Source: Triglochin maritima
Lineage: Eukaryota; Streptophyta; Magnoliopsida; Alismatales; Juncaginaceae
Assembly: GCA_963682175.1 (NCBI GenBank)
Contig: OY821771.1
Span: forward strand, 28,230,201 to 28,294,200
DNA length: 64,000 bases
Direction of reading: 5' to 3'
Part shown: positions 47,331 through 57,633 of the stretch, in pieces
Position numbering within the stretch: position 1 is the stretch's first letter
Layout of the letters: each line of letters starts with the position of its first letter
Translations under genes and position numbers: made by a program
Notes under the pieces: model-generated
Told to the model about the DNA's origin: nothing
The model's input: only the letters and a program-made list of their open reading frames with translations
The model's database searches: none

Positions 47331-48299
47331 AGCCGGTGAAGAAGAATTTGTTATTAAAGCATACCTCTTTTTAGTTGGTACACTTTCGCTTCAATTTAGA
47401 CTACCCATCTAATTAAAGGGGGAATCCTCAATGGTAGTACACTTTGTTTCTCAAAATCACAATTGATAGATTTTGCACGAGTGCTCCAGGTGATACTACC
47501 ATTTAGTCAATTGTGAATAGCATGTTCGAACTGTTATCCACCATTTTGTCTGATTTGTATTGCCTTAGCCTATATGCATTTAAATTTCAATAATAATACT
47601 TCCATCCAGTCAATTTAAATTTGAAAGAGTGCCTAAGTTTGCCGTAATAGAAAATCGACAATTTCAATTATATCGGGATCCCTTTTAGGTTTTATTTGTG
47701 AAAAATGAATTTTACATTTCCTTATTGTCTACAATTGCTATTCAGTAAACTGGTGAATTTGTAATATTTTTTTCCATAAAATTGTACATCTTGCAATGTT
47801 GGTCGTCTCAAACGGATAAAGGAATTTGCAGTTGTTGTTATGATCTAATCCCTCATTAGGGATTAAACCCACGAAATTAGGGTTGTTTGCATGGGGAAGG
47901 GGAGAGAATGATGAGGTTTAGGGTTTTAGGTGGGGGACATTCACTGTAGCGCATGGGTTGTTGTGTTTATAAGAAGCAAAACTCACCTCTCTCTCTCTCT
48001 CTTGTTGCCATTTTTGTTTTTCCACCCAAAAGCCCAAGACTCCAGTGCATCCCGGCGACCAGAGGAGGAGCTCCGGCGACGTGGTGGAGGCACGCACGAG
48101 GAGAAGACACCGGGAACGGAGGAAGGAGGAAGAAGAAGCTAGAAGCGACGCCGGAGGAGGAGGAGCTCGCCGGACGCGTTCTCGCCTCGGAAAAGGTATG
48201 CCAAGTCTTCATAGTAACTCCCCAAGAGGTGTGGGAGTGTAGGGGGCGGCGTTGGTGCCGTTTTCCCAGCGAAAACCCACTGAACCAAGGTTGAAGACG

Positions 48300-49270
48300 A
48301 CCTGTTCGGTCGACCGTTGTGAGGTTCGATCGACCGAACATCGTCTAAATGATGCATGTTCAGTGGCGATTATGTATTGTTCGGTCGACCGTGTGTAGGG
48401 CTGTCAATTTTACACGAAACACGATAACACGACACGAAAACGACACGAAGTTAGCGGATATGAATTGAGAATTTGAACACGATTAATAAATGGGTTGGAT
48501 ACGGCAGAAATTTAGCAACACGATTATTAAATGGGTCGGATACGGCGCAACACCTAGAGCTTATATATAGGAGTTGACACGACACGATTAGCACACGACA
48601 CGACACGATTGACAGTCCTAACCGTGTGGGGTTCGGTCGACCGATATCAGTGAATATTATCTTTCTGCCCGAAAATTGTCGACCGGTCATTGTTCGGTCG
48701 ACCGAATCCCTTTATATAGGTTAGACAGACCGTCAGTCGACCGAGTGTGTATCGGTCAACCGAACTGCGCAATGTCGGTCAAGAGCGTTGACCATCTAAA
48801 CGGTCGACCGCTCGTTGTGATCCGGTCGACCGACCGTGTGCAGTTTTCCTGCAGTGAAGTGCTTGTTGATCCGGTCGACCGTAAGAGTTCGGTCGACCGA
48901 ATACAGTGGGCAGGATTCATGCAGGCTTTCTTATCGGTTGAACGGACCCTGGTTCGACCGACTAGATATATATGTATATAAAATGTATAGCGTAGACCTT
49001 CCAAACGGTCGACCGCTAGATTGACCTTGTTCGACCGGTGGGTCGAATTATCATTGGTTAGGACTGTGCGGTGACTTGCTAAACGGTCGACCGTCCAAGA
49101 GACCTTGTCCGAACGATTGATAGTGATTTGCCTCAGTACCGGGTACTGAGCGGGAGACTGGTCGACCGGTGTATTTGTTGTGGTCGACCGATTAACCGCA
49201 GGTTGGTGGATATATCCACACGCGAGCCGTCGAGCATAGGTCGACTACCGGCTCTGAGCCCACGGTCGAT
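48300..49270. repeat. Dense CGGTCGACCG palindrome array
   Basis: At least ten exact copies of CGGTCGACCG lie here (for example near 48,305, 48,381, 48,631, 48,690, 48,801, 48,821, 48,871, 48,889, 49,006 and 49,081), plus variants with one or two changes. Spacing is irregular, from 18 to over 200 bases, so it is not a simple satellite. Confidence 0.9.
48396..48620. mobile_element. hAT-type MITE with 8 bp target duplication
   Basis: 225 bp between two copies of ACCGTGTG (48,388-48,395 and 48,621-48,628). The ends TAGGGCTGTCAAT and ATTGACAGTCCTA are inverted repeats with one mismatch, and the subterminal regions carry repeated acacgacacga words. An 8 bp duplication and TAGGG-type ends indicate the hAT superfamily. 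There is no coding capacity. It inserted into one of the CGGTCGACCG words. Confidence 0.92.
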
Positions 49271-49329
49271 CACCGGACCTCGGAGCTACGGATTTCACCT
49301 TCGACGAGGGCGTATTCAGTTGGACCCCC

Positions 49330-49500
49330 TATTCTTGTGTGGGTGGGGGATGCCTTCCATGCTTGTGTAGGTGGGAGACGCCTTCTATCCTTGTGTAGGA
49401 AGGAGATGTCATTTCCTTGTGTAGGAGAGTGATGCCCCTTGAGCCTGTACGGCAGAGGGAAGTCTTTCATGCCTGTGCGGCTGGGAGAAGGACCGTGGTG
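49330..49500. repeat. Degenerate 27 bp tandem array in LTR
   Basis: Five to six head-to-tail units built on cttgtgtaggtgggagacgcc (starts near 49,334, 49,360, 49,389, 49,418, 49,443 and 49,472). Later units have drifted (cctgtacggcagaggg, cctgtgcggctgggag). Confidence 0.8.
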
Positions 49501-49921
49501 GCGGTTGGGCATTCATTGGGCCCGAGGCGGATTTGCATTTCATGAGCATTGTTTTGGCATTTTCGTCTTTATTTCTGTATATGTTAGGAGATGTTGGCAT
49601 ATGGGGTTCCTTTCGGGAACTCAGGCGGATTTTGTGTTTCATTTTCAGGGAGCAGGCAGTCGTAGGTTGGTGGTGACCGAGGGGAGTACCTACGGGATCG
49701 GGTCCTGTCATCTGATCGTTTTTGTAGAGGTAGTGATTACAGTAGTTATGTATTAGTCATGTAATCACTCGTTTGACACTCTGTATTATGACTTCCACGT
49801 GGAGATATTTTATATATTTAGTTGACTTTTTTAGTAATGTGCCCTTGTTGACCGTTGACGGTCGTATGTTGTATGTTTTAATTTAAAAATTTCTTCCGCT
49901 GTTTCGGGACGTTACAGCTGT

Positions 49922-50660
49922 AGAGGTCACTTGTCGATGTATTGCAATTCAGGCTATTTTGGATTGCGGCATGCGTAATTCTCACTAGGTTGAAGGACAT
50001 GAACTTCATTAACGATCTGATTATAGCCACCGATGTTGAGCAGAACTGTTTGCCCATTTGCGACATGTTTCAGGTCAAGCGCTCAATAATCTGCTCAACG
50101 AGAGTTTCAAGCTTGCATTTCTACTTTCATTTCGGATTGAATTGGTATATATAAAAGTTTGTCATGCTTCAGAAAAAATACTACGTTTGAATTGAATCAT
50201 GAGTTATGATGCAAAGATGTAAGATAATCTCCAGGGCGCGCCATAAACTAAAATAGAGGTAGGAATCACAGTTTTAGGTAATGTATATATGAAGGCAAAA
50301 ATGTTTCTGACATTTTGCATTGATCTTTTGAACAAGATTGGAATTTTATGTTTTATTTGGAAGACTGAAACTGATTGTGGGTAATTTGATCACATGAATA
50401 AGACGACCAACAATACTGTGGTTTTAGCATGCACGTTGGCGTTCAACAAATTTGAATATTAGAAATGAAATGAACTTTGTCGGGAACTTTGTCTTCAACA
50501 ATCTCGACGTGCGTTTTATGGCACTGTTACCTTCAACACATCTCTGGAACTTTGTCGCGAACTTTCAGAACTGAGACAAGTTTGCACTTGTGTTGGTGAT
50601 CCTCCTCTAATGACCCCAACGACGACTCCAAATCATCGAAACAGAATCCGGATCCGATTT
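49922..50660. other. Remnants flanking the solo LTR
   Basis: 49,922-50,154 has a short open frame, possibly the continuation of the target interrupted by the LTR (left flank ends aaaggaatttgcag). 50,530-50,640, read on the minus strand, matches 47,199-47,310 (shared tgatttggagtcgt and cttgtctcagttc), so a piece of the same unknown gene lies here inverted. Confidence 0.45.
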
Positions 50661-51225
50661 TGAACAGATATAAACCTTACATAATACTTATCCGTAGCGT
50701 GCAAAATTAATATCATGTTTTCTTTTGGAAAAAAAATCAAAATCATTATAAAAAAAAGAAATTAGAAGAATATAAAGTTGTGAACTTATTTGACAAAATA
50801 TGAAGCATATAAACGCATATGTGATGTCATTTTTGGTGAAAACTTTGTAGGTGAAAATAACATCCAAGATGTCGTTTTTGTCTATGGCGAGAAAAAGACC
50901 ATCGGTCCTCTCTTTACCCTCTTCTTCCCCATAACCGCCGTCCTCTTTGCTACTCCCTCTGTCCGGCGAATTCTGACATCCGGGTACCGCTTTCACGTGT
51001 TTGATTTGTTTTTAGGAACATTTCCCTTATTTCTTGTTAACATTTTGCTTGATTGGTTTGGATTGGTTTATTTGTTCGTGGAAATTGACTTTGGGTGATT
51101 GGGAATGATTTGGATGTGTTGTTTTGGTTTGTATTTGATTTGGAATAGTTTGAATTGGTTGAGAATTATTTCGATTAATTGTTTGGGTTATTTGAGAATG
51201 ATTTAGAGTAACTTCAAATTGATTC
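50661..51225. other. No recognised gene
   Basis: A GC-richer patch at 50,890-51,010 is open on both strands (plus frame 50,790-51,098, hydrophobic C-terminal half; minus frame 50,996-50,688). Neither has a motif I know. Confidence 0.35.
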
Positions 51226-51352
51226 GTTTCGAGTTCGGTTATTTGAGAATGTGGTATTTATTAGTTTTCTAGCTTGACATGAAATTATAGAATCTTATTA
51301 GTTGTTTCGAGTTCGGTTATTTGAGAATGTGGTATTTATTAGTTTTCTAGCT
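51226..51352. repeat. Direct repeat of 49 bp
   Basis: Two identical copies, each beginning gtttcgagttcggttatttg, at 51,226-51,274 and 51,304-51,352, offset by 78 bases. Confidence 0.9.
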
Positions 51353-52620
51353 GCATTTTTATTTTTGATACAAGAGTTGTAGTCTAAAAAGAAATTTTCA
51401 AGTATTATGGAAGTTATTCGGAATACTTTTTTTTTGCATGGAAAATGGAGGTTGCCCTTCAAAATTTATTGATTTTCTGCAAAGTAAGACATGCTTTGTA
51501 ATATACATACAACAAAAGAAAAAAAACTAACTATAGAGCCAACAAATCTAAAAAAAGACAAGAAGAAAAACAAGGCGAGAAATGCCACGCTAGTGCAACC
51601 AAGCACCGGCTATATAGTGGTAATCCCTAGATCCCCGCCCGATCACCACTCTAAGGCCCTATACAGAGCATTTACTGAGCACTTGGTCCACTAGTACAAC
51701 AGGTTTAGGAGGCGAGGCAGCCTACAAGAGTCATATCACGCTATGTCCAAACACTTTCAAAGAAGGAGAATTCCGGTGCTTCAGTAGCCTTCCTCACTCG
51801 TGGTCAACTCACTTGCTCACTTGTTATTCGGAATACTTATTCCTATGATTAACTCACTGAACCGTAATTTTGCAATACATGACCAAGTTGAACCGCAACA
51901 TAAACAACAAACATGTGGACTAGGACATACAAAGTTTACAAAGTAAAAATGAGGCTACATTCTTTATTTTTCTGGAATTAGATTTTGCTTCTTTTAGTTA
52001 TGCTTAATGAAGAATTACAGTAAGAACAAAAATAGGATAGAAGTGGAGGCTATGTATGTCTACGAAACAATAGTGCTAGACCAATATCTAGAACTTTTCA
52101 TATTTTCCGAGCAATTCCAACTCCTACAAACTTCTAAATTATATGTCGGGCAAGCCCATTGTATTGTATATAACTATATAATTTTCTTAAGTAAAGCAAT
52201 TGGGAGTAGAGACATTTTCTTTTCATACGGTCCTGTGGAATTAAACAAATACATTTTCTTAAATAAACTAGTTGTTAAAAAACAAATACAAATTCCTCAT
52301 TTAAATACAAATCCGTTATTTTGCACTACTGAAGTCTTTGGTTCTCATGAATTTACATCTATTTTCACAAATTGTTGATTTCAACTGTAGGTTTTTCTAC
52401 ATAATATTTGAATATTGATGCTGGCTTTCTTTTGTACATTTGCAAAATGTTTGCTTCACATGACTCTCACGGTCTATGGACCCTTCGGTGTTAGTATTAC
52501 AGAAGAAGCATAGGTCATCTTCGATTCACAAAAATGTAAGTGTTTTGATTAGCAAATTAAAAGTTGTGTATTATTTTTATTAGACCTTAACTTTTTTTAT
52601 CAGGAACAATTGTCTAATAT
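51353..52620. other. Intergenic, no recognised gene
   Basis: The longest frame (plus, 52,007-52,378, 123 codons) is rich in Ile, Phe and Tyr, as expected from AT-rich DNA, and I see no domain. A low-complexity Lys/Asn run lies near 51,510-51,580. Confidence 0.45.
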
Positions 52621-52629
52621 TAGGTGTAT

Positions 52630-54093
52630 CGAGCACGGTATTCAGTTCAACACGTGGCTTGTTGGAGCATGTTAATTGGATTTGATATAGTTTCCCATTT
52701 GCCCCTACTACCACTTGATTGGAATTTGATACGGGTTGTGGTTGAGAGGTGGAGGCTGAGACTCACACTTTCCATTTTAGACATGGGGAGATAACGATCA
52801 CACTGCAAGACATTGTTATTCTTACTGGTCTTCGAATTGACAGCCTAGCTATGTGTGTGACCATAGATAATGATTAGTTTGAGGTTTGCATGAACTTGTT
52901 GGGTGTTGATGAAGAGGAGGCAACAACTGTAGTGAATGGGAGATACATGATGTTGCAATGGTTGTAGCAAAATTACTGTGTCGTGGCGGCAGATGCAACA
53001 GATGAGGAAGTGTTGCAGCACACTAGAGCGTACATTTTGTTTTAGTTAGGTTCTGGGATAGTAGGGATAAGAGTGAAAACAAAGTTCACCTTAGATACTT
53101 ACTTCTATTGGAGGATTTGGCCGAATGTCGTAACTACAGTTGGGGATCTACGTCTTTGGTTGTTCCGTATAACTATTTGGATCAAGCTTGTTTGAAAAAT
53201 GGGAAAGAAGTAGTGGGTTTCTTGGCCTTATTACAGATTTGGTGTTGGAAACATCTTCTTGGCCGACCATCAAAAAGTCTGGGTCTACGATGTCCAAAAC
53301 ATCTTTTGCGTCCTTAAGATTCACGTTGGAGGACTCCTAGATCGTGGCTGAACAATGTGAAGATGTCTCAGATGGATTTTTTACATAAATTAGTTGGACG
53401 TTCAAGAAGAAAACCAGGTCTATTGGACCCCTTACCATAACGTAGATCTGCTAGCCTTACCAGTTGCTTGTAGAGAAGGACAGGATATATGGATGACAAA
53501 AACATGGTTGGTTGGTTTTGGAGTAGCTGATATGCACGTGCCGGACAGGGTCATGAGTCAATTTGGATTTCAACAACATATTTCAGGTGTAATGGAGGAT
53601 TTGTAAGCTGAAGAAGGCTCAAGAGAAGCCTAAAATAAATTGGTTACAACAACAATCATACATTCAAGTCTGGTCACGTAGGCGAGAAATTGTGCAGATC
53701 GAGGTACCTTTACTGTCGGAGGACCCAATTACTTGTAGACGTCTTTATATGGAGTGGTATTGGTAGATTACCATTCGATAGCTGACAAAAAGAGTTGAAG
53801 TTGAAGAATTACCGATTTATAGGCCTCAAGTTGCTAGAGATGGTTACTTGGTAATAAATTTGATTTCTATGCTTTAAATTTAAATTTTCATTTGCTCATT
53901 GTAGCCATAATTATCGTATTTGTTTGCAGCTTCACGAGTTACATGAAGATATTCACCAGCTTGAAGGGATGCATTCTGCACATATCTCCACACTATCAAT
54001 AACTCAAAAACTAAAGAAAAATATTAAGGATATGATGGCGTGTTTCAAGAATGTAGATCCATTTTTGAATTTGTCGGAAGGCGTAAGCTTCTA
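52630..54093 (+). pseudogene. Plant mobile domain (PMD/MAIN-like) pseudogene
   Basis: In shifting plus-strand frames the sequence follows the plant mobile domain from start to end: ETHTFHFRHGEITITLQDIVIL and TGLRID (about 52,765-52,850), MMLQW and RAYILF (about 52,950-53,040), LEDLAECRNYSWGSTSLVV (53,108 on), ALLQIWCWKH, then WTPYHNVDLLALPVACREG and DRVMSQFGFQQHI (53,430-53,580). The C-terminal EWYW segment (about 53,750) follows and, after an intron-like gap, a helical end (LHELHEDIHQLEG, 53,932 on). The family includes Arabidopsis MAIN and MAIL1 and transposon-carried relatives. Many in-frame stops show it is not functional. Confidence 0.85.
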
Positions 54094-54829
54094 ACATGTT
54101 GTCAAAGTTCTACGGAAAATCTCCCAAAAATAGGAATGTCACTGGATGAAGAAACAATTTCCTTTTCACGGGTGTGTTTGCTTCCGATGAAGAAATTGTG
54201 ACTCAAGAGGAGTGTGGGACAACGTTCTTCCAAAGTTGTATTAAAAGTTATTGAACCTCTTGTAAACTTCAGACAATATCGAGATTGAGTTTTGACTATG
54301 TAACATTGTTTGAGTAATTTTAAATGACCTGAATACATTGTAATGTAATCGAATCACAACGGCAGTGACGTATTCCAATCATCTTGAAAGATTTGTAATT
54401 GGATGAACTCCGTGATTGGATTACGAAGTGATTTCAATCTTGAATTTTCTCAACCAAACAAGGGAATGTAATCAAGAGTGTAAACATATTACATTACACC
54501 ATTGATTACAGTGAATCAAGCATGCGCTAGGATGTGGATTTTGTGCTTTTCTGAGAGAGTAAAAGATTGTTCAGTAGAAGAATGAGACAAACAACACTGT
54601 AAAGCAACCGACTCAATTTTGGTTCCGCTGCATAAGTGCTTGATCTACAAATGATCTCAATATTTATCCTTATTAACTCACATATCCTTGCAAATCCTTG
54701 CAACAAAAGGAATTATGTCTTCCTAAGAAGGCTTAAAATTTTCCAGTGTTGTAGTTGTAAACTAATTTATTGAGAAACCAAATCATTTAGAAGCAAGAAA
54801 ACCTTTTGTGATTAGCAATCAACAAATAT
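54094..54829. other. Spacer, no gene seen
   Basis: 54,300-54,540 has repeated words around gtaatcgaatcac/attacat. No ORF or known element. Confidence 0.5.
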
Positions 54830-54837
54830 ATCATAGC

Positions 54838-55418
54838 TAATGGTGCAAACAGATACGAACTATCGTATCCTTTTTTTTAAGGATATGAACATTCTTTTTC
54901 CGTATCTACCTAACGAATACAGATATTGATTTTCAAATTTTTGCGTATATGGATACAAATAAAAATATGAAATTTTGAATTTTGACAGATACGGATATGC
55001 ATATTTTGGTCGGATACAAATACGGATATATGCAAGATTAAAATATGTTTCCTATATATGTTAAATTTAGTGTTTTTTAATGATTTCTTTTTACTTTATT
55101 TCAAAATTTTCTACTACACATGAAATTTGTAACATTTATATGCTATTATCGTTAAAATATAATTATTCAATTTAATAGAAAAAAATAATTTGAATTACCA
55201 AGATATACACTCACTTTATATTATATATTTACATCACACATATCTATTTTTGTGTGCGTATCCGTTCATAAATATATCCATTTTGTATTTGTATCTCTTT
55301 ATTCATGATATGGATACGCATATTTCATATCATAGTCGATCTGTATCTGCCAATCAAATATAGATATGGATATGGTAATACCCATATCAAATCAATATTT
55401 GATTTGTTTACAACCCTA
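54838..55418. mobile_element. Degenerate hAT-like nonautonomous element
   Basis: The right end, read inward, is TAGGGTTGTAAACAAATC. The left end TAATGGTGCAAACAGATAC aligns to it with several mismatches. Flanks atcatagc and attacagc agree at six of eight positions, compatible with an aged 8 bp target duplication. The 581 bp interior is AT-rich with many ggatac/gatatg words and no coding frame. Confidence 0.5.
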
Positions 55419-55615
55419 ATTACAGCCAATTTAACAAAGAAAACTCTTAAATCACAACCGCATTTCCTTTCAAATCTGATACCATGAAGATTTTGAGTTT
55501 TGACATTTTTCTTACTTGTAAGCTTGAGTAGAGTGGGTCAATGTCCGTCTCCTATTTAAAAATATAGATACAGAAGACGTCATCATCCCATTAAAAAAAC
55601 ATCACCATTTTTTAT

Positions 55616-55677
55616 GGGAACTACTATTCGTCGCCGGAAAACTACTTAAATCGCCCCAAAAATGACCTTTTTGCCCC
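55616..55677 (+). repeat. MULE left terminal inverted repeat
   Basis: Starts GGGAACTACTATTCGTCGCC. The right TIR read inward from 57,880 starts CTGAACTGCTATTCGTCGCC. In MULEs the TIRs hold both transposase binding sites and the gene promoter. Confidence 0.9.
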
Positions 55678-55769
55678 TAACAAATCAATTAATACCGATT
55701 TCGTCCCGTGTCTTTAAACAAGGTGTTTGACTCAGTTTTACTCACATTCCCAGTACAAACACCACGAAA

Positions 55770-56909
55770 ATGTCCGGCGAAGCACCAGAATCCGGCGAGG
55801 TAACGGGGGCGGAATTTTTTTTCCGGCTCGGGCGTCTGGCTAGGCCGCCTCCACCTAGCTGGAGGCGGCTTAGATGCACGCCTCCACCATGGTGGAGGCG
55901 GCCTAGCCAGCCGCCCGTTTTTTTTTTGTTTTTTTAAATTTTTTGTTAAATTCAAAATTTTCAGGTTCCGTTGCAAGATTTCGGTGGTGATAGAGTAGAT
56001 TACAGTGAGCTTTTTGACAGTAAAGAAATATTTACAACAATCGAGGAAGGTTGTAAATGGGCGAAACAAATTGCGATAGGAGCCGGATTTTTTTTGGTTA
56101 TATCATCGTACAAACCAAAAGCAGATAACCGGATGGATTGTTACCTCAGATGCGATCGCAGACGTGAGATGAGTTCTCGTGATACGAGTATTGCACTGCG
56201 AAAGAATACGAAAAGAAAAGGTTGCGGTTGTCGGTTTTTGGTAAAAGTGGTGGAGCGACGAGATCGTGATGGATGGGTTATTGTTTCTAGTAGCATGTTT
56301 GGGCAGCACAACCACCCATTGGCAGTTTATTCAGAGGGTCACCGACAGGTCAGCGGACTTAGTGTTGGGGCAAAGCAAATTGTTCGGGATATGACAGAGG
56401 CACAAGCAAGGCCCCGTAACATTTTGTTGGCGGTAAAGAAGAAATTTCCGGACGATAATCCTAATCAAATGCACATTTACAACTTCAGAGAGTACATGAG
56501 GAGGACGAAATCTGAAGACAGGAATCCCGCGCAGCAGTTTCTCAGAGAGGCAGTGCAGCATAAGTATTTGCATTGGATTGTGGCAGATGAAGAAACTAAT
56601 GTCTTGACTCACGCATTTTTGGCACATCCGACTTCAGTTCAGTTGTTGCGTACATACCCATTCGTGATCTGTATGGATTCGACGTATAAGACGAACAAGT
56701 ACAAGATGCCTTTGTTTGAGATGGTTGGGGTTACTCCAACAAATATGAATTTTCTCGTCGGATATGCGATTTTGCAGGATGAGACCGAGTCTAGTTACCG
56801 GTGGGTGTTGGAGAGGTTGCGAGATCTGTTATTCGATGTGTTGCCGATGTCTTTCATGGTGGTCAGGAGAACTGGTCGTACGCCCGTCGTGCGATTTCTA
56901 ATGAGATAG
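55770..56909 (+). pseudogene. MULE transposase, truncated, one intron
   Basis: The start is the ATG at 55,770. Exon 1 gives ten residues (MSGEAPESGE). The intron is 55,800-55,964 (GTAACG...TTTTCAG) and exon 2 continues in frame (VPLQDFGGDRVDY) to a stop at 56,907-56,909, about 325 residues in all. The N-terminal half is a FAR1-like DNA-binding domain, with Cys residues at YLRCDRR and KRKGCGCRF and the closing HNHPLA. Next is the MULE transposase domain with the first catalytic Asp in CMDSTYKTNKYKMPLFEMVG and the downstream GYAILQDETESSYRWVLERL. After LLFDVLP the expected TDRE region with the second Asp is missing; the frame runs into unrelated residues and stops. The CTWHIN segment survives only downstream at 57,300. 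Confidence 0.88.
55829..55917. repeat. GC-rich palindromes in the MULE intron
   Basis: Arms 55,829-55,855 and 55,891-55,917 are inverted repeats of 27 bp with one mismatch (core ctggctaggccgcctccacc). Nested inside is a perfect 22 bp palindrome centred on CCATGG near 55,890. The segment lies between the splice sites of the transposase intron. Confidence 0.85.
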
Positions 56910-56941
56910 GTGCACATCCTATTTATGAGACAGTCTATCAT

Positions 56942-57548
56942 AACACTCTCATCTCGCATTTGATACTTCGTCAGCACTGGCCACGTGTCTTCCACATACT
57001 TCGTCAGTACTGGCCAGGAACTGTAAGAATCCTTCAGATTACGGACTGCTCTGTCATAATCCGTCTGTGAATCAGAAAGCATGACTCTCCTCCATCTTCC
57101 ACGTCTAAAACTCTCTGCAAGCTGCTTCTCCTTGCCGAATACGTGGTATGCGTAGTTGTACACGTCTTTGTTGATATGCCAGGTTCATAGTAAATGAGCT
57201 AACTCAGGAAAAACCTCTGCCACTGGTCGCATCAGTGGGTTAATGAAGGTTGCAGAGGTTTTAGACGTGGCAGAGGTTTTTCCTGAGTCAGCTCATTTAC
57301 TATGCACCTGGCATATCAACAAAGACGTGTACAACTACGCATACCACGTATTCGGCAAGGAGAAGCAGCTTGCAGAGAGTTTTAGACGTGGAAGATGGAG
57401 GAGAGTCATGCTTTCTGATTCACAGACGGATTATGATAGAGCAGTCCGTAATCTGAAGGATTCTTACAGTTCCTGGCCAGTGCTGACGAAGTATGTGGAA
57501 GACACGTGGCCAGTGCTGACGAAGTATCAAATGTGAGATGAGAGTGTT
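56942..57548. repeat. 282 bp inverted repeat of transposase sequence
   Basis: Left arm 56,942-57,223 (antisense) and right arm 57,267-57,548 (sense) pair with about five to seven mismatches, separated by a 43 bp loop. The sense arm encodes transposase C-terminal sequence (FPESAHLLCTWHINKDVYNYAY, then FRRGRWRRVML). Each arm also has an internal short direct repeat around cagtgctgacgaagta. Confidence 0.95.
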
Positions 57549-57559
57549 GTTGGATGGGA

Positions 57560-57633
57560 GGATCAGTACCAGGGGGAGGCGGTTCCCGCGACCGCCCGAT
57601 CGTTGGGTCGGGCGGCTCCCGCAGTCGCCCGAC
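57560..57633. repeat. GC-rich hairpin segment near MULE right end
   Basis: Inverted words accgcccga and tcgggcggc, with repeats of gcccg/cgggc, are followed by an A10 run. It mirrors the GC-rich segment plus T-run at 55,805-55,930 near the left end. Confidence 0.7.

Larger units (their letters stand above)
47836..49916 (+). mobile_element. Probable solo gypsy-type LTR
   Basis: Starts TGTTATGATC and ends GGGACGTTACA, an end type seen in Tekay/Del-like gypsy LTRs. The flanks are gttgt (47,831-47,835) and gctgt (49,917-49,921), a 5 bp target duplication with one mismatch. The plus strand has a TATA-like tttataag (47,967) followed by a (CT)n leader and GC-rich sequence. It contains a CGGTCGACCG array (48,300-49,270), a MITE and a short tandem array. 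No internal element sequence adjoins it. Orientation rests mainly on the TATA and CT leader. Confidence 0.55.

Noticed and set aside
47930..48357. Several Arg/Glu-rich overlapping ORFs
   Set aside because: GC-rich R-region of the gypsy-type LTR; at least five frames are open together, which argues against coding.
48300..49270. CRISPR-like array
   Set aside because: The CGGTCGACCG words are 10 bp palindromes with irregular spacing, in plant LTR DNA; repeat length and spacer pattern do not fit CRISPR.
54838..55418. Satellite DNA based on repeated ggatac/gatatg words
   Set aside because: The words are irregular, and the stretch is better bounded by hAT-like ends with a partly matching 8 bp duplication.
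56795..57163. Minus-strand ORF starting MYNYAYHVFGKEKQL as a separate gene
   Set aside because: It is the antisense arm of the inverted repeat and copies the plus-strand transposase segment at 57,327-57,536.
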